From the NCBI RefSeq assembly GCF_026240095.1, contig NZ_JAPIVG010000002.1:124001-188000 (forward strand): a DNA stretch of 64,000 nucleotides. The letters run 5' to 3'. A program made the translations under genes and the position numbers. Every line of letters begins with the position of its first letter. Positions within the stretch are counted from its first letter, which is position 1. The stretch comes from Pedobacter sandarakinus. Lineage in GTDB: Bacteria; Bacteroidota; Bacteroidia; Sphingobacteriales; Sphingobacteriaceae. Positions 26,535 through 36,183 of this stretch are shown piece after piece. The notes below the pieces were generated by a model that saw only the letters and a list, made by a program, of their open reading frames with translations, was not told where the DNA came from and did not search any database.

Positions 26535-27248
26535 TTAATGTTTGGCGAGATTGACTAGCGTAGTTTCTACAGCACAATTTTTAAGTTTTGTTCTGAAGTC
26601 TTCATCATCACTGAAACAAAGTTGGTTAAGCAACCTGGTTTCGTAATAAAGAACAAAGCGATCTGCATCAAACGGCCATGGCTCAACTATGATTGATTCT
26701 TCCTTTTGATATAAAGTGTAAGGCGTGCCATCTGGGCCGCAACTGATCTCAATTCTCCTGCCTTCTGGTGGTACGAGTGATTGGCAAATTAAAAGGGAAA
26801 AGGCATCGCAGAACTCTAAAAGTTCATAAGCTGCATCAAGTTCGGCTTTCTTAACACGGGCCACTTTAAGCCACTTATTTTCATTTTTTTTTAAATCAGC
26901 GATAAAATCTTTAGCAAGCGGATCATCTCCAAATACAAACCTGATATGCCGATTGATGAGTAAGGCAATAAAAAGACTCTTGCTATGTGCCATTCCCATT
27001 AACCGGGTGGCGGAATCAATCTCGAAAGTTGTTTGTTTAAAATTAATGGGTGCGCCATTTTTATCGACCAAAGGGCTACGCTCAAATTCATTGTAAACGT
27101 CATCATGTTCGGCTGTAGCAATTAGAGTTTCAATCCAACGGTCGGGTTGGGTCGCTCGCTTCCAACGGGCACAAACCTGGCCAGCAAGTAAGCCATGAGC
27201 CCTTTGCGTTATTATTTTCCAACCTTGTTCTGTGTATGATGCAATCAT
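26535..27248 (-). CDS. DUF3891 family protein
   Basis: A 237-residue cytoplasmic protein resembling DUF3891. It begins GWKIITQRAHGLLAGQVCARWKRA, the family's histidine-containing motif, with AEHDDVYNEFE further on (about residue 47), and a helical middle. The acidic and histidine residues suggest a metal site as in HD-type or other phosphohydrolase folds, but the function is unknown. It has no signal peptide. It stands alone on the minus strand and ends in an intrinsic terminator. Confidence 0.72.
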   Translation of the reverse strand: MIASYTEQGWKIITQRAHGLLAGQVCARWKRATQPDRWIETLIATAEHDDVYNEFERSPLVDKNGAPINFKQTTFEIDSATRLMGMAHSKSLFIALLINRHIRFVFGDDPLAKDFIADLKKNENKWLKVARVKKAELDAAYELLEFCDAFSLLICQSLVPPEGRRIEISCGPDGTPYTLYQKEESIIVEPWPFDADRFVLYYETRLLNQLCFSDDEDFRTKLKNCAVETTLVNLAKH

Positions 27249-27422
27249 ATATAGTTAGCAAATCAAAATTAAATTGATTTATCTCTACAACATGATTGTT
27301 AACCATAAGTTTAGCTGACGCTAAAAATGTGTATATACCCTTAATGAAGCCCGAATTAAGCAATTTTTACTTCATCCAACTTTACTGAAGATATCTATCA
27401 AACTTGCTTAAGTATATTATCA

Positions 27423-29375
27423 TTATTTAGCAGTAATTACAGCTGCGTAACCGCCATTTCTCACCATGTTAACCGCGATTTCATCTCCATTTTTCACCTG
27501 GATAGTTTTTTTTCGGTAATCCATTGCTTGTCTTCCGGCGTTGATTCCATCCTCGAAATAGGTCATGGTATACTGCTTACCTTTTTCTAAAAAATCCAGG
27601 TTTATTTTAAGGTTCCTAGTTTTTTCTGTACCGTTGCAAATGCCCCCGATAAACCATTTATCAGCTTTACGTTTAGCTACCACGGCTACTTCGCCAACTG
27701 TGGCGGTCAAAGCTTTCGTCTCATCCCAGGTGGTAGGAACCGAAGTGATAAAGGCGGTACAATCTGGGTTTCTATAGTAAAGGGTTGGGTTGTCTGCAAG
27801 CATTTGAATCCCGCTCTCGAAAACAACGAATAGCGCCATTTGATAAGCACGTGTACCTATACTAGCGGCATTAGGCCTTTCTGCACGATAAGATTCTGGC
27901 TGCATGCTAATCATTGCACCTGGGGTGTAGTCCATCGGGCCAACGGCATTTCTCATAAAGGGCAGGTATAAACTGTTTTTTGGAAGTGTACCGCCCATTT
28001 GTTCCATGCCTCTTACGCCTTCGTAAGATAGTATATTGGGGTATTTGTATTCAAGCCCCGCTGGTTTAAATGCTCCATGAAAGTCTACAAATAACTCATT
28101 CTTTGCTGCTTCTACGGCTACTCGTTCGTAATAATTTACCATCCATTGGTCGCTTCGGTCCATAAAGTCTATTTTTACACCTTTAATTCCCCATTCTTTA
28201 AAAGTTTTGAACAAGTCCATGTGGTTATGTACGGTAAGCCAGGTTAGCCATAAAACTATACCTACATTTTTTTCCTTACCGTAACGAATGAGTTCGTGAA
28301 CATCAACATCGGGGTTTGGTGTATAAGGATCGGTTGTGCTTTTTGCCCAGCCTTCGTCCATAATGATATATTTTAAACCATACTTGGCAGCAAAATCGAT
28401 ATAGTATTTATAGGTCTGCAAGTTATATCCCGATACAAAATTTACATCTGGCCCATAAGGTGCTGCATCATTCCACCATTCCCAACTGGCTTGTCCTGGC
28501 TTTATCCAACTAGGGTTTTCAATTTTGCTTTTTGATGCCAACTGCAGGGTCATGGTGTTTTCGAGGATCTGCTTATCATCATTGGTAATCACAAAATACC
28601 GCCAGGGAAAAGTACGTGTTCCGCTGGTTTTAGCAATGTAATCTGCCTCTTTGGTAATTTTTAAACTCCGGTCGCCATCTTCTCCAAACGCTAGTGGAGC
28701 TTTCGGGAAAACAGATCTGATAGCATTTACACCTGTTCCTTTGAAAAACAGGCAAGGATAATCAGAAAGATCAGATTCGCTTAAGAGTAGTTTATAGTTC
28801 TTTTTGGTATCGATTAAAATTGGAAGGGTGCTCATTTTTTCCTTCCAGCTATCTGTGCTCACGGTTGAATAGTTTTCTTCGTAGGCAGTTTTAAAGCTTC
28901 CGGGTTGTTGTACATGTAAGTTATATGCGTTTGGGAAATTTATTGCAACCTCTTCGTCCATTACTTCAATATCGCCTTTTTTATTGGTGATAAACTGATA
29001 GGCAATTCCATTATCAAAAGCCCTGAAAGCTACTGCAAATCCACCCTTGAAGTTAAGTAACAATTGATTGTATTTCGATTCTACGTTAGCATATTTTAAG
29101 GCAATATATGGTTTAATAATGCTACTGCTCTTTGTTGTTTTAGCGCTCAATAGCTTAGGGTTTTTTCCTAGGGTTTCGTCTTTTAAAACTAATGAAAGGC
29201 TATTCTCTGTCATTAAGGCCTCAGTTCGGTAATTAACCGAATAATTGATTTTGTCGCCAATAATTATCGAAACTTTGATTTCACCATTGGGTGATAAAAG
29301 CGTTAAATTCTTTTGTGCAAAAACTGAGGTTAAGACTAAGAGCAGTAAAGTGGTTAAAGGGATGATTTTTTTCAT
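27423..29375 (-). CDS. Glycoside hydrolase family 97, secreted alpha-glycosidase
   Basis: A 650-residue GH97 enzyme with signal peptide (MKKIIPLTTLLLLVLTSVFAQ). The order is N-terminal beta-super-sandwich (about 25-270), catalytic TIM barrel (about 280-540) and C-terminal beta domain. The barrel motif GVKIDFMDR carries D403, which is the nucleophile position of retaining GH97 alpha-galactosidases, and SYEGVRG has E452 as the acid/base candidate; inverting alpha-glucosidases such as SusB use glutamates instead. The nearby DEGW motif is family-typical. I favour a retaining, alpha-galactosidase-like enzyme but the substrate is unproven. It stands alone on the minus strand, without SusCD partners. 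Confidence 0.83.
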   Translation of the reverse strand: MKKIIPLTTLLLLVLTSVFAQKNLTLLSPNGEIKVSIIIGDKINYSVNYRTEALMTENSLSLVLKDETLGKNPKLLSAKTTKSSSIIKPYIALKYANVESKYNQLLLNFKGGFAVAFRAFDNGIAYQFITNKKGDIEVMDEEVAINFPNAYNLHVQQPGSFKTAYEENYSTVSTDSWKEKMSTLPILIDTKKNYKLLLSESDLSDYPCLFFKGTGVNAIRSVFPKAPLAFGEDGDRSLKITKEADYIAKTSGTRTFPWRYFVITNDDKQILENTMTLQLASKSKIENPSWIKPGQASWEWWNDAAPYGPDVNFVSGYNLQTYKYYIDFAAKYGLKYIIMDEGWAKSTTDPYTPNPDVDVHELIRYGKEKNVGIVLWLTWLTVHNHMDLFKTFKEWGIKGVKIDFMDRSDQWMVNYYERVAVEAAKNELFVDFHGAFKPAGLEYKYPNILSYEGVRGMEQMGGTLPKNSLYLPFMRNAVGPMDYTPGAMISMQPESYRAERPNAASIGTRAYQMALFVVFESGIQMLADNPTLYYRNPDCTAFITSVPTTWDETKALTATVGEVAVVAKRKADKWFIGGICNGTEKTRNLKINLDFLEKGKQYTMTYFEDGINAGRQAMDYRKKTIQVKNGDEIAVNMVRNGGYAAVITAK

Positions 29376-29542
29376 ATTGTTACATTGGTATCAGCGGGCT
29401 AAGTAAGCCAATAAAGGCATTAATTGCAAGTAAGGGCTGCTACTTTTTTTGTTACATAGGCTGGTTCTTAAAGATTTTTTGTACTTGTATATAGGAACAA
29501 TGGTTTCAAATATCTTGTATCATTTTTTTTCCAAGTAAAGGA

Positions 29543-32500
29543 TTACTTAAAATTTCTGCCACCATCAAATATTTCCTGTGGGCTAGGCTGGCGTACTTGC
29601 GATCTTTTATTTTCACTTGGATAGGGCGGCGATCTTTCGTCACTTCTCGAAAGTGTAAGAATAGGCAGTTTTTCATCATCTTTTGCAGTTAAACCTTTCA
29701 ATAGTTTAGTGAAATCAAAACATTTAGAAACAATAACATTTACCACCTCACCCTCTTTTTGCACCTTTCCCTCAACCATAAGCAGCCTTGAATGGAGGAT
29801 TTCTTTTCTGTAGCTTTCGAAAAGCTTTTCGAAAATTACCAGGTTAGAAAAACCTGTCTCATCTTCAATTGAAATAAAACAAACGCCGCCAGCCGTACCC
29901 GGACGCTGTCTTACAATCACGAGCCCGGCAACCTTGGCCAATTTACCATTTTCAGTTGCTCTAATTTCTTGGGAAGATTTAACATTAAAAAGTCTAAGTT
30001 CCGCTCTAACCAAACTCACCGGATGTGCTTTTAAAGATAAAGCTGTAGAAGCGTAATCTTGCACCACATGCTCGCCTTTACTCATCAATGGCAGTTCTAT
30101 TTGCGGTTCTTTTTCTGATGATGAAGGTTGCCCTTCAAATAATGCAATGGGTCTGTCTTTTAGTGCAGAAACTTCCCAGAGTGCTTGCCTACGGTCTAAC
30201 CCAATTGAGCGAAATGCATCAGCATCTGCCAATCGCTCTAACGAGCCTAAGCTAACCCCTGCATCGAGCAGCGAGTGAAGATTTTTGTAACCCATTTTCC
30301 GTTTCGAAACCAAGGTTAACATTTCTTCTTCCTTAATCCCTTTAATCTGTCTAAATCCCAATCGCAAGGCGAAGTATTTACCGCATTTTTCCTGAAGAAT
30401 GTTATCCCAATGGGAAACATTAACATCAATTTCTCTAACAGTTACGCCATGGTTGCGTGCATCTATAACCAGTTGTGCAGGTTGGTAAAAGCCCATGGGC
30501 ATAGAATTTAAAATAGCGCAAGCAAAAACATCAGGATAATAGCATTTAATCCAACAGGAAACATATACCAATAAAGCAAAACTTGCGGCATGGCTTTCTG
30601 GAAAACCATAAGATCCAAAGCCCTCGAGCTGCTTAAACACACGCCTTGCAAAATCTTCGGTATATCCCCTCGAAGTCATGCCTTCAACCAGCTTGTTTTC
30701 GAATTTAGTTACCATGCCATGCACTTTGAAGGTTGCCATGCTCCGCCGAAGTTCGTCTGCTTCGGCAGGTGTAAAACCGGCGGCAACGATGGCTATTTTC
30801 ATTGCCTGTTCCTGAAAAAGTGGAACGCCAAGGGTTTTACCCAATATTTCTTCAAGCTCTTTTGATGGGTAATCTATGGGCTCTTCCTTATTACGTCTTC
30901 TTAAGTACGGATGAACCATATCGCCTTGTATAGGTCCAGGCCGAACAATAGCTACCTCGATTACAAGATCGTAAAAACAACTCGGTTTCAACCTGGGCAG
31001 CATTTGTTGTTGCGCCCGACTTTCAATCTGAAAAACCCCAATAGTATCGGCATGTGAGATCATTTCATATACCTTTGGGTCGTCTTCTTTATTAATGCTG
31101 GCCAAGGTAAGATCAAGATTGTAATGGGCTTTGGCCAAATCAAAACCTTTGCGGATACAGGTGAGCATGCCAAGTGCCAATACATCAATTTTCAAAAAAC
31201 CAAGTGCATCAATATCATCCTTGTTCCATTCTATATTGGTGCGATTATCCATCCGGGCATGAAAAATAGGGCATAAATCAGTTAGTTTGCCACGGGTAAT
31301 CACAAACCCACCTGTATGCTGCCCAAGTTGACGTGGAAAACCCATCATTTGGCTAGTAAGAGCAAGTACTTTTACCAAAAGTGGATCTTGTGGATTAAGG
31401 CCCTGCTCGATAACGCGATTGCTTTCGAACCATTCATTGGTAAATTCCCAAATGGATGCGGATAGCCTATCGATGGTATCACTCGATAATCCCATAGCTT
31501 TTGCTACATCGCGGAGGGCACCTTTTTGATGAAGTTGTGTAACTGTTGCTACAATTGCCGCCCGATCTCTCCCATATTTATTGTAGATGTATTGGATAAC
31601 TTCCTCACGTCTCTCGTGCTCAAAATCAACATCAATATCTGGCGGTTCATTACGTGCAGAGGAAATAAAACGTTCAAAAAGCAGATCGAATTTGGTTGGG
31701 TCGACAGAAGTAATGCCCAGGCAATAACAAATGGTAGAATTTGCTGCCGACCCGCGACCTTGGCAGAGAATTTTCTTCGACCTGGCAAATCTTACAATAT
31801 CATATACCGTTAGGAAATAGCTTGCATAATTCATTTCCAGTACAAATTTCATCTCGTGGTTAATGTTATCTATTACCTTCTTTGGGAGGGGAGATCCGAA
31901 CATCTCTGCTGCACCTTTCCAGGTTAGGTATTCTAACTCTTCTTGTGGCGCTCGCTCACCTGAGATGATTTCTTCAGGATAAACATATTCCAGGCTATCT
32001 AATGTAAACTGGCATTTCTCAGCAATTTCCAACGTTCGGTCAATGGCATCAGGATACATCCGGAATAACCGTTGCATTTCTTCAATGGGTTTCAGGTGCC
32101 TTTCTGCGTTCATCATTAACCTGAAGCCAGCATTTTGTATGGTACATTTTTCCCGTACGCAAGTTAAAATATCTTGAAGTTCCCGGCGTTGAGGATGGTG
32201 GTAATACACATCATTTGTGGCAACTAGAGGGATGTCGAGTTTTTTACTTAATTCATGAAGCCTAAAAAGCCGCTTTTGATCTTGCCCTTGATAATTTTTA
32301 TTGACGGCAAGGTAGAGTGATGCTCCCAGATTGGCTTTGTAATCCTGTAAGTCTGCCAAAAAGTTCTTTGAGAATTGAGATCCATCTGTTAATGCTTCTG
32401 GAGGAATAGCAATAAACAAGATGTCTTTTTGGTTGAGGTAAATATCTTTTTTATAAAGAAAACATTTACCTTTTTCGGCACGGAAATTCCCCTCACTCAA

Positions 32501-32773
32501 CATCGCCGATAGGCGACCATAGGCTTCTCTGTTTGTGGGGTAGGCGAGCAGGCCAGGTCCATCTAAGAGCATTAAGTGGCAGGCCGGGATGATAGAAATA
32601 TCATGCTTTCGTGCCGCAACATGAGCCCTCACGATTCCTGCGAGCGTATTTACATCAGTTATGGCAATTTTTGGGTATCCAAAAGCAGCAGCTTGTTCTA
32701 CCAGTTCTTCTGGATGCGATGCACCTCTTAAAAAACTGAAGTTAGAGGTGACCTGTAGTTCACAATAGCTCAT
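29543..32773 (-). CDS. dnaE2: Error-prone DNA polymerase III alpha subunit, DnaE2
   Basis: Translesion polymerase of the C family, 1076 residues, shorter than replicative DnaE. It has the N-terminal PHP domain (FSFLRGASHPEELVEQAAAFG, from about residue 12), the catalytic palm with PPDIDVDFEHERR (the two metal-binding aspartates, about residue 383), fingers and tandem helix-hairpin-helix, then an OB-fold (about 940-1010). With ImuA and ImuB it forms the damage-inducible mutagenesis complex. It is the last gene of the minus-strand imuA-imuB-dnaE2 cassette, 12 bp after imuB. The final 40 residues (RSDERSPPYPSENKRSQVRQ) look disordered. Confidence 0.92.
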   Translation of the reverse strand: MSYCELQVTSNFSFLRGASHPEELVEQAAAFGYPKIAITDVNTLAGIVRAHVAARKHDISIIPACHLMLLDGPGLLAYPTNREAYGRLSAMLSEGNFRAEKGKCFLYKKDIYLNQKDILFIAIPPEALTDGSQFSKNFLADLQDYKANLGASLYLAVNKNYQGQDQKRLFRLHELSKKLDIPLVATNDVYYHHPQRRELQDILTCVREKCTIQNAGFRLMMNAERHLKPIEEMQRLFRMYPDAIDRTLEIAEKCQFTLDSLEYVYPEEIISGERAPQEELEYLTWKGAAEMFGSPLPKKVIDNINHEMKFVLEMNYASYFLTVYDIVRFARSKKILCQGRGSAANSTICYCLGITSVDPTKFDLLFERFISSARNEPPDIDVDFEHERREEVIQYIYNKYGRDRAAIVATVTQLHQKGALRDVAKAMGLSSDTIDRLSASIWEFTNEWFESNRVIEQGLNPQDPLLVKVLALTSQMMGFPRQLGQHTGGFVITRGKLTDLCPIFHARMDNRTNIEWNKDDIDALGFLKIDVLALGMLTCIRKGFDLAKAHYNLDLTLASINKEDDPKVYEMISHADTIGVFQIESRAQQQMLPRLKPSCFYDLVIEVAIVRPGPIQGDMVHPYLRRRNKEEPIDYPSKELEEILGKTLGVPLFQEQAMKIAIVAAGFTPAEADELRRSMATFKVHGMVTKFENKLVEGMTSRGYTEDFARRVFKQLEGFGSYGFPESHAASFALLVYVSCWIKCYYPDVFACAILNSMPMGFYQPAQLVIDARNHGVTVREIDVNVSHWDNILQEKCGKYFALRLGFRQIKGIKEEEMLTLVSKRKMGYKNLHSLLDAGVSLGSLERLADADAFRSIGLDRRQALWEVSALKDRPIALFEGQPSSSEKEPQIELPLMSKGEHVVQDYASTALSLKAHPVSLVRAELRLFNVKSSQEIRATENGKLAKVAGLVIVRQRPGTAGGVCFISIEDETGFSNLVIFEKLFESYRKEILHSRLLMVEGKVQKEGEVVNVIVSKCFDFTKLLKGLTAKDDEKLPILTLSRSDERSPPYPSENKRSQVRQPSPQEIFDGGRNFK

Positions 32774-32785
32774 ATCTTAAGATTT

Positions 32786-34282
32786 TCATGCAAAAAAACC
32801 ATGGAGAAACCATGCAGATTTGTCTTGATTATAATGTCCGGATCTAAATACCCAGTATCTGCGACCTTGTTCATCTTCCAGAATATAATAATCTCGATGC
32901 TCGCCAGGCTCCATCCACCATTCTCTTTCTATTCTTTCTGGCCCGTCAGCTTTGCTCACCAGATGGAGTTCATCCCTGTATCGGAAATTCATTGGAGGGT
33001 AATCTGGGATAGGGGCGGTAACCTGTATCGCAGCAGGTTTTTGCAACATTTCCATGGGTCTTGGATTTGCTTTCTGCCATTTAACTTCCGTTTTTTCTTC
33101 GAGGGAAATCGCTGCCCTTAGCGACCGTTCTGGCCAATAGTGTGCCTGAGGGATATACCTCCGAATGGCTTGAGCGCCAATTTTGCCGGCAAGCCGATCG
33201 AGTAATTCTGCCAGACTTTGATCAGTGAGCCCAGGTTTTCCATTCCAAAATTTTTCTTGATGTACATGAACAGGTTCGCATTTAGTAGCGGTTAAAACAA
33301 ACAGTTCTATTCCAAGTGCAGGCTCTATTTCATCAATCTTAAGACCAAATAATTTAGCTAAATGCTGTACCTTGTGGGTAGGTTGGTTCGTTCCGATTTT
33401 GGTTTCAGTAATTTTCCCATCGAGTCGGTAACCCTTAAGCACCGCAGACCTTATGCCTAAACCTGTTTTCTGGAGTTTACTGCAGAGGTTGTGTAATAAT
33501 TTTTCAATCGCGATTTCAATAGCCGTTTTAGTGCGTATGGCTTCAAGACAATATAATCGTTCTTCGAAAGGTGCTTTGACTACAATAGGAGTAATAATTT
33601 CTTTTTCAGTACCGAGTGCTTGTCCGATACGTGATAAAGTATCTTGTCCAAAACGCCTGCGAAGCATTGCTGTAGGCAGTTGAATAAACTTGCCAATTTT
33701 ATCAAAACCTAATTTGGCCAAACGCTCTACAACAATACTTTCTAAGCGAAGTGCCGTGGAAGGTAAATTTAAAATTGCATTGTATTGCTCTCCAGGCTGA
33801 ATAATAGGATTTTTTTTTCCAAATCGGGCAACGGCCCACGCCGTACCAATGGTATCTGCTATTGCACCACGGCAACAATAGCCAGAATCATTAAGTTTTT
33901 TTAGAATACTTTCCAGGTATTTGTCTTCTCCGCCCCATAAGTGTGCACAGCCACTTGTATCCAGGATGATCCCATCAGGTAAATCGAGGCAAACCGTTGG
34001 TGTATACCTTATGGCCCATTTACCAATGCGTTTCAACAATTTTTTATTGAAATCTATTTCATCATCAAAGGCAAGTATATCTGGGATAATCGCTTTTGCA
34101 TCAGCTAAGACCATTCCTGCAAACACGCCCATTTCCTCAGCTTTCCGGGACGCAGCGGTTACCATAATCCGATTTTTTTGAGACATCGTAAAAACATAAA
34201 CTTTGTCTTTTAAACCAGGTTTTTTTATAGCCAGATAATCTGTAAGTAAATTACCAAAATATATACTTAAGTACCTGCTCAT
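32786..34282 (-). CDS. imuB: ImuB, catalytically inactive Y-family polymerase
   Basis: A 498-residue Y-family (DinB-like) protein that recruits DnaE2 to damaged DNA and the sliding clamp. The N-terminus reads MSRYLSIYFGNLLTDYL, where active polymerases have a catalytic aspartate in the first strand, and the later DTSGCAHLWGG motif lacks the DE pair; loss of these acids is the family rule for ImuB. The Y-family fingers/palm and little-finger-like regions follow. It overlaps imuA by 4 bp (ATGA at 34279-34282), so the two are translationally coupled. I did not find a clear clamp-binding peptide by eye. Confidence 0.88.
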   Translation of the reverse strand: MSRYLSIYFGNLLTDYLAIKKPGLKDKVYVFTMSQKNRIMVTAASRKAEEMGVFAGMVLADAKAIIPDILAFDDEIDFNKKLLKRIGKWAIRYTPTVCLDLPDGIILDTSGCAHLWGGEDKYLESILKKLNDSGYCCRGAIADTIGTAWAVARFGKKNPIIQPGEQYNAILNLPSTALRLESIVVERLAKLGFDKIGKFIQLPTAMLRRRFGQDTLSRIGQALGTEKEIITPIVVKAPFEERLYCLEAIRTKTAIEIAIEKLLHNLCSKLQKTGLGIRSAVLKGYRLDGKITETKIGTNQPTHKVQHLAKLFGLKIDEIEPALGIELFVLTATKCEPVHVHQEKFWNGKPGLTDQSLAELLDRLAGKIGAQAIRRYIPQAHYWPERSLRAAISLEEKTEVKWQKANPRPMEMLQKPAAIQVTAPIPDYPPMNFRYRDELHLVSKADGPERIEREWWMEPGEHRDYYILEDEQGRRYWVFRSGHYNQDKSAWFLHGFFA

Positions 34283-35046
34283 GCCGTAAGCCCTCTTTCT
34301 GATAAAGTTTTTGTATCTCCTTCACCTTCGATCACTCTAAGATTTAATGATTTAAATCGATCTCCAGACCATTCTATAAAAAACTGACCCCCCTGGCCAT
34401 TCTTTACTTTTAAGAGATTAACTTCCCAACAGGGATTTCCTACCCCAGGAACATAATCAAAACAATGGCTAGGCTTTGGCTTAATTTGCCAACGAGCAGT
34501 ACAAGTGGTTGCAGATAGTGCAAATTTTGCTTCTTTTCTTAATAAGATGCCCGTAACCTGGCTTTTCTCTGTAGCCAACTGTAACCTTCTGCTTTGTGCG
34601 AAACCTACATCAGATATTTCTGCAATAACACATGCTATACCTTCGCATTTCAGTGCTTCTTCCATTACCCATAAAATTTGTTTATTGTAATAGAGGTCTA
34701 TGAAGATGATGTGTTGCGGATCTACGCCAAAAGTCTCTAGTGATGGAGGAAATAATTTTCTATTTCTGCTAATCCATAAACAGCAATTTCCATGTTGCAT
34801 CAATTTAGCTAAAATACCTGCAATAAACCCTTCACTAGCTGCTGCTTCTTCCTGGTTATCTGCCAGAAACTCATGCACAGTACCGGTTGGGAAAACTTTT
34901 CCAGGAAAACAATGCTCGATTTCTGCCAAACCAAAATCTTCTTTGCTATTGCTAGAAGATGGATTAAGCAAATGTACCCCTAAGAGTTGTTGCTTAAGTT
35001 TAGCCAATATTTCTTGTTTTTCCGCTGTCATGTGGTAATTGCGCAA
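34279..35046 (-). CDS. imuA: ImuA, RecA-like mutagenesis accessory protein
   Basis: A 255-residue RecA/SulA-like protein that opens the translesion cassette. The core has GTVHEFLADNQEEAAASEGFIAGILAKL in place of a standard Walker A, followed by CCLWISRNRKLFPPSLETFGVD and the Walker-B-like strand GIACVIAEISDVGF. The Walker lysine is not evident, as in many ImuA proteins. An alternative start is ATG at 35031. A probable promoter and a 17-bp palindrome lie upstream (35072-35116), the natural site for damage control. Confidence 0.82.
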   Translation of the reverse strand: MRNYHMTAEKQEILAKLKQQLLGVHLLNPSSSNSKEDFGLAEIEHCFPGKVFPTGTVHEFLADNQEEAAASEGFIAGILAKLMQHGNCCLWISRNRKLFPPSLETFGVDPQHIIFIDLYYNKQILWVMEEALKCEGIACVIAEISDVGFAQSRRLQLATEKSQVTGILLRKEAKFALSATTCTARWQIKPKPSHCFDYVPGVGNPCWEVNLLKVKNGQGGQFFIEWSGDRFKSLNLRVIEGEGDTKTLSERGLTA

Positions 35047-35071
35047 GTTGGATTACGCAGCTTAATAACAA

Positions 35072-35099
35072 CAAATATAATGCTAAAAATAATAGCAAA
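35072..35099 (-). promoter_or_regulatory. Candidate promoter of imuA-imuB-dnaE2
   Basis: On the minus strand, TTTG (35099-35096), 16 nt, then TATATTTG (35079-35072) match the Bacteroidota -33/-7 boxes (TTTG and TAnnTTTG). The spacing is a little shorter than the usual 17-23 nt. It lies 26 bp before the imuA start. Confidence 0.5.
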
Positions 35100-35116
35100 T
35101 ACTAATTAAATTAGTA
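35100..35116. promoter_or_regulatory. 17-bp palindrome next to the imuA promoter
   Basis: TACTAATTAAATTAGTA, symmetric about 35108, abuts the -33 box of the candidate promoter. A damage-responsive repressor could bind here; the regulator is not in the window. Confidence 0.45.
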
Positions 35117-35280
35117 AAGTTTTCAACAGTAATTCGCTTTGCTAGTGTGTTGAATCTGGGTGAGAAATCCTATTGGAGTGTTAAGATCAAGTATTGCTTC
35201 AGGAAATATTAGCTAAATAAGAAATTTAGGGGTTGTGCATAAATAATATAAGCGCCTTTGATGGGTTACAGCAGGCCCAA

Positions 35281-36021
35281 CTATTCTCGTCTACTTTCTA
35301 CGGTGTATACGAAGCTATCGGCTTTATAGTATCCCAAATTATATTCGATTGGTTTTTCATCAATGTCATATACAAAGCGCTTCCTGAACAAAATAGGTGC
35401 ACCTGGTTTTGTTTCCAATTTATCGGCAATGAACTGATCAGCAACAAGCGCACTTATTTCTTCCTTAGAAACCATAGCAATAATGTTATGTTCTTTCTCA
35501 AGCATTTCATACAGCGGCGCTTTATAATCTTCTTCGCCTGTGAGCCCTACATTAGGATGAAAATAGGACTCGAAGTAAACAAATGGTCCTTCTGGTCTGC
35601 CTCTCAATCGTACTAACTTCAGAATTTTTTTATCTTCTTTAATTCCCATAAAATTGGCAATCCGTTTTTCTGGAATTACCCAACTTACATGCAATTCAAA
35701 GTTTTTTATCGGAATACCTCTTGCACTCATTTCCTGCGAAAAGCTCATCCAGTTCTTAGATTTCGAACTTAAAGACTTCGATTCAGCTACTCTTGTACCT
35801 ACGCCTTTCTTCCTGATTAATAAACCATCATATACCAATTTATTGATGGATTGACGCAAAGTTGTACGTGAAATAGCTAGCTTTTGTGATAACTCTATCT
35901 CATTCGGTAACAGTTTGCCATCAACATATTCGGGCGACTCAATTAGTCTCCGAAGTAATTCTTCGGCCTGAACATGTAAAGGAATTTGACTTTTATGATC
36001 AATAGACAGTTTCATAATCAT
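35281..36021 (-). CDS. GntR-family regulator with UTRA domain
   Basis: HutC-subfamily regulator, 246 residues from the ATG at 36021 (36015 also possible). A start at 36084 would put a palindromic operator inside the coding sequence and add a non-conserved tail, so it is rejected. The winged helix covers residues about 10-80 (PLHVQAEELLRRLIESPEYVDGKLLPNEIELSQKLAISRTTLRQSINKLV), and the UTRA effector domain follows from about 100 (KILKLVRLRGRPEGPFVYFESYF). It diverges from the mannan operon. Palindromes TATGTACATA (36058-36067) and TGTATATACA (36174-36183) flank the intergenic region and are its probable operators; a mannose phosphate or mannose is the likely effector. Confidence 0.87.
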   Translation of the reverse strand: MIMKLSIDHKSQIPLHVQAEELLRRLIESPEYVDGKLLPNEIELSQKLAISRTTLRQSINKLVYDGLLIRKKGVGTRVAESKSLSSKSKNWMSFSQEMSARGIPIKNFELHVSWVIPEKRIANFMGIKEDKKILKLVRLRGRPEGPFVYFESYFHPNVGLTGEEDYKAPLYEMLEKEHNIIAMVSKEEISALVADQFIADKLETKPGAPILFRKRFVYDIDEKPIEYNLGYYKADSFVYTVESRRE

Positions 36022-36057
36022 TACAATTATATGAATAAAATCCGTTTTTGAGTCATG

Positions 36058-36067
36058 TATGTACATA
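36058..36067. promoter_or_regulatory. GntR operator candidate, regulator side
   Basis: Palindrome TATGTACATA, 37 bp upstream of the GntR start codon at 36021. It fits autoregulation. Confidence 0.5.
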
Positions 36068-36144
36068 ATTTTAGTTTTTTCCATAGAATGATTCTGCCAG
36101 AATGTAACATATGGATGTGTTTAATATAATTTCATCAAAAATTA

Positions 36145-36175
36145 TTTGCAAAATTGTTTTTTAATAATACATTTG
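36145..36175 (+). promoter_or_regulatory. Promoter of the alpha-mannan operon
   Basis: TTTG (36145-36148), 19 nt, then TACATTTG (36168-36175) match the Bacteroidota consensus TTTG and TAnnTTTG with ideal spacing. Transcription would begin near 36182, running into the mannose-6-phosphate isomerase gene. Confidence 0.7.
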
Positions 36176-36183
36176 TATATACA
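36174..36183. promoter_or_regulatory. GntR operator candidate at the mannan promoter
   Basis: Palindrome TGTATATACA overlaps the end of the -7 box and the predicted transcription start. A bound GntR protein would block the operon. Confidence 0.6.

Noticed and set aside
27328..27340. GTATATAC-like string between the DUF3891 and GH97 genes
   Set aside because: It resembles the GntR site at 36174 but lies downstream of the GH97 gene and far from the promoter of either gene.
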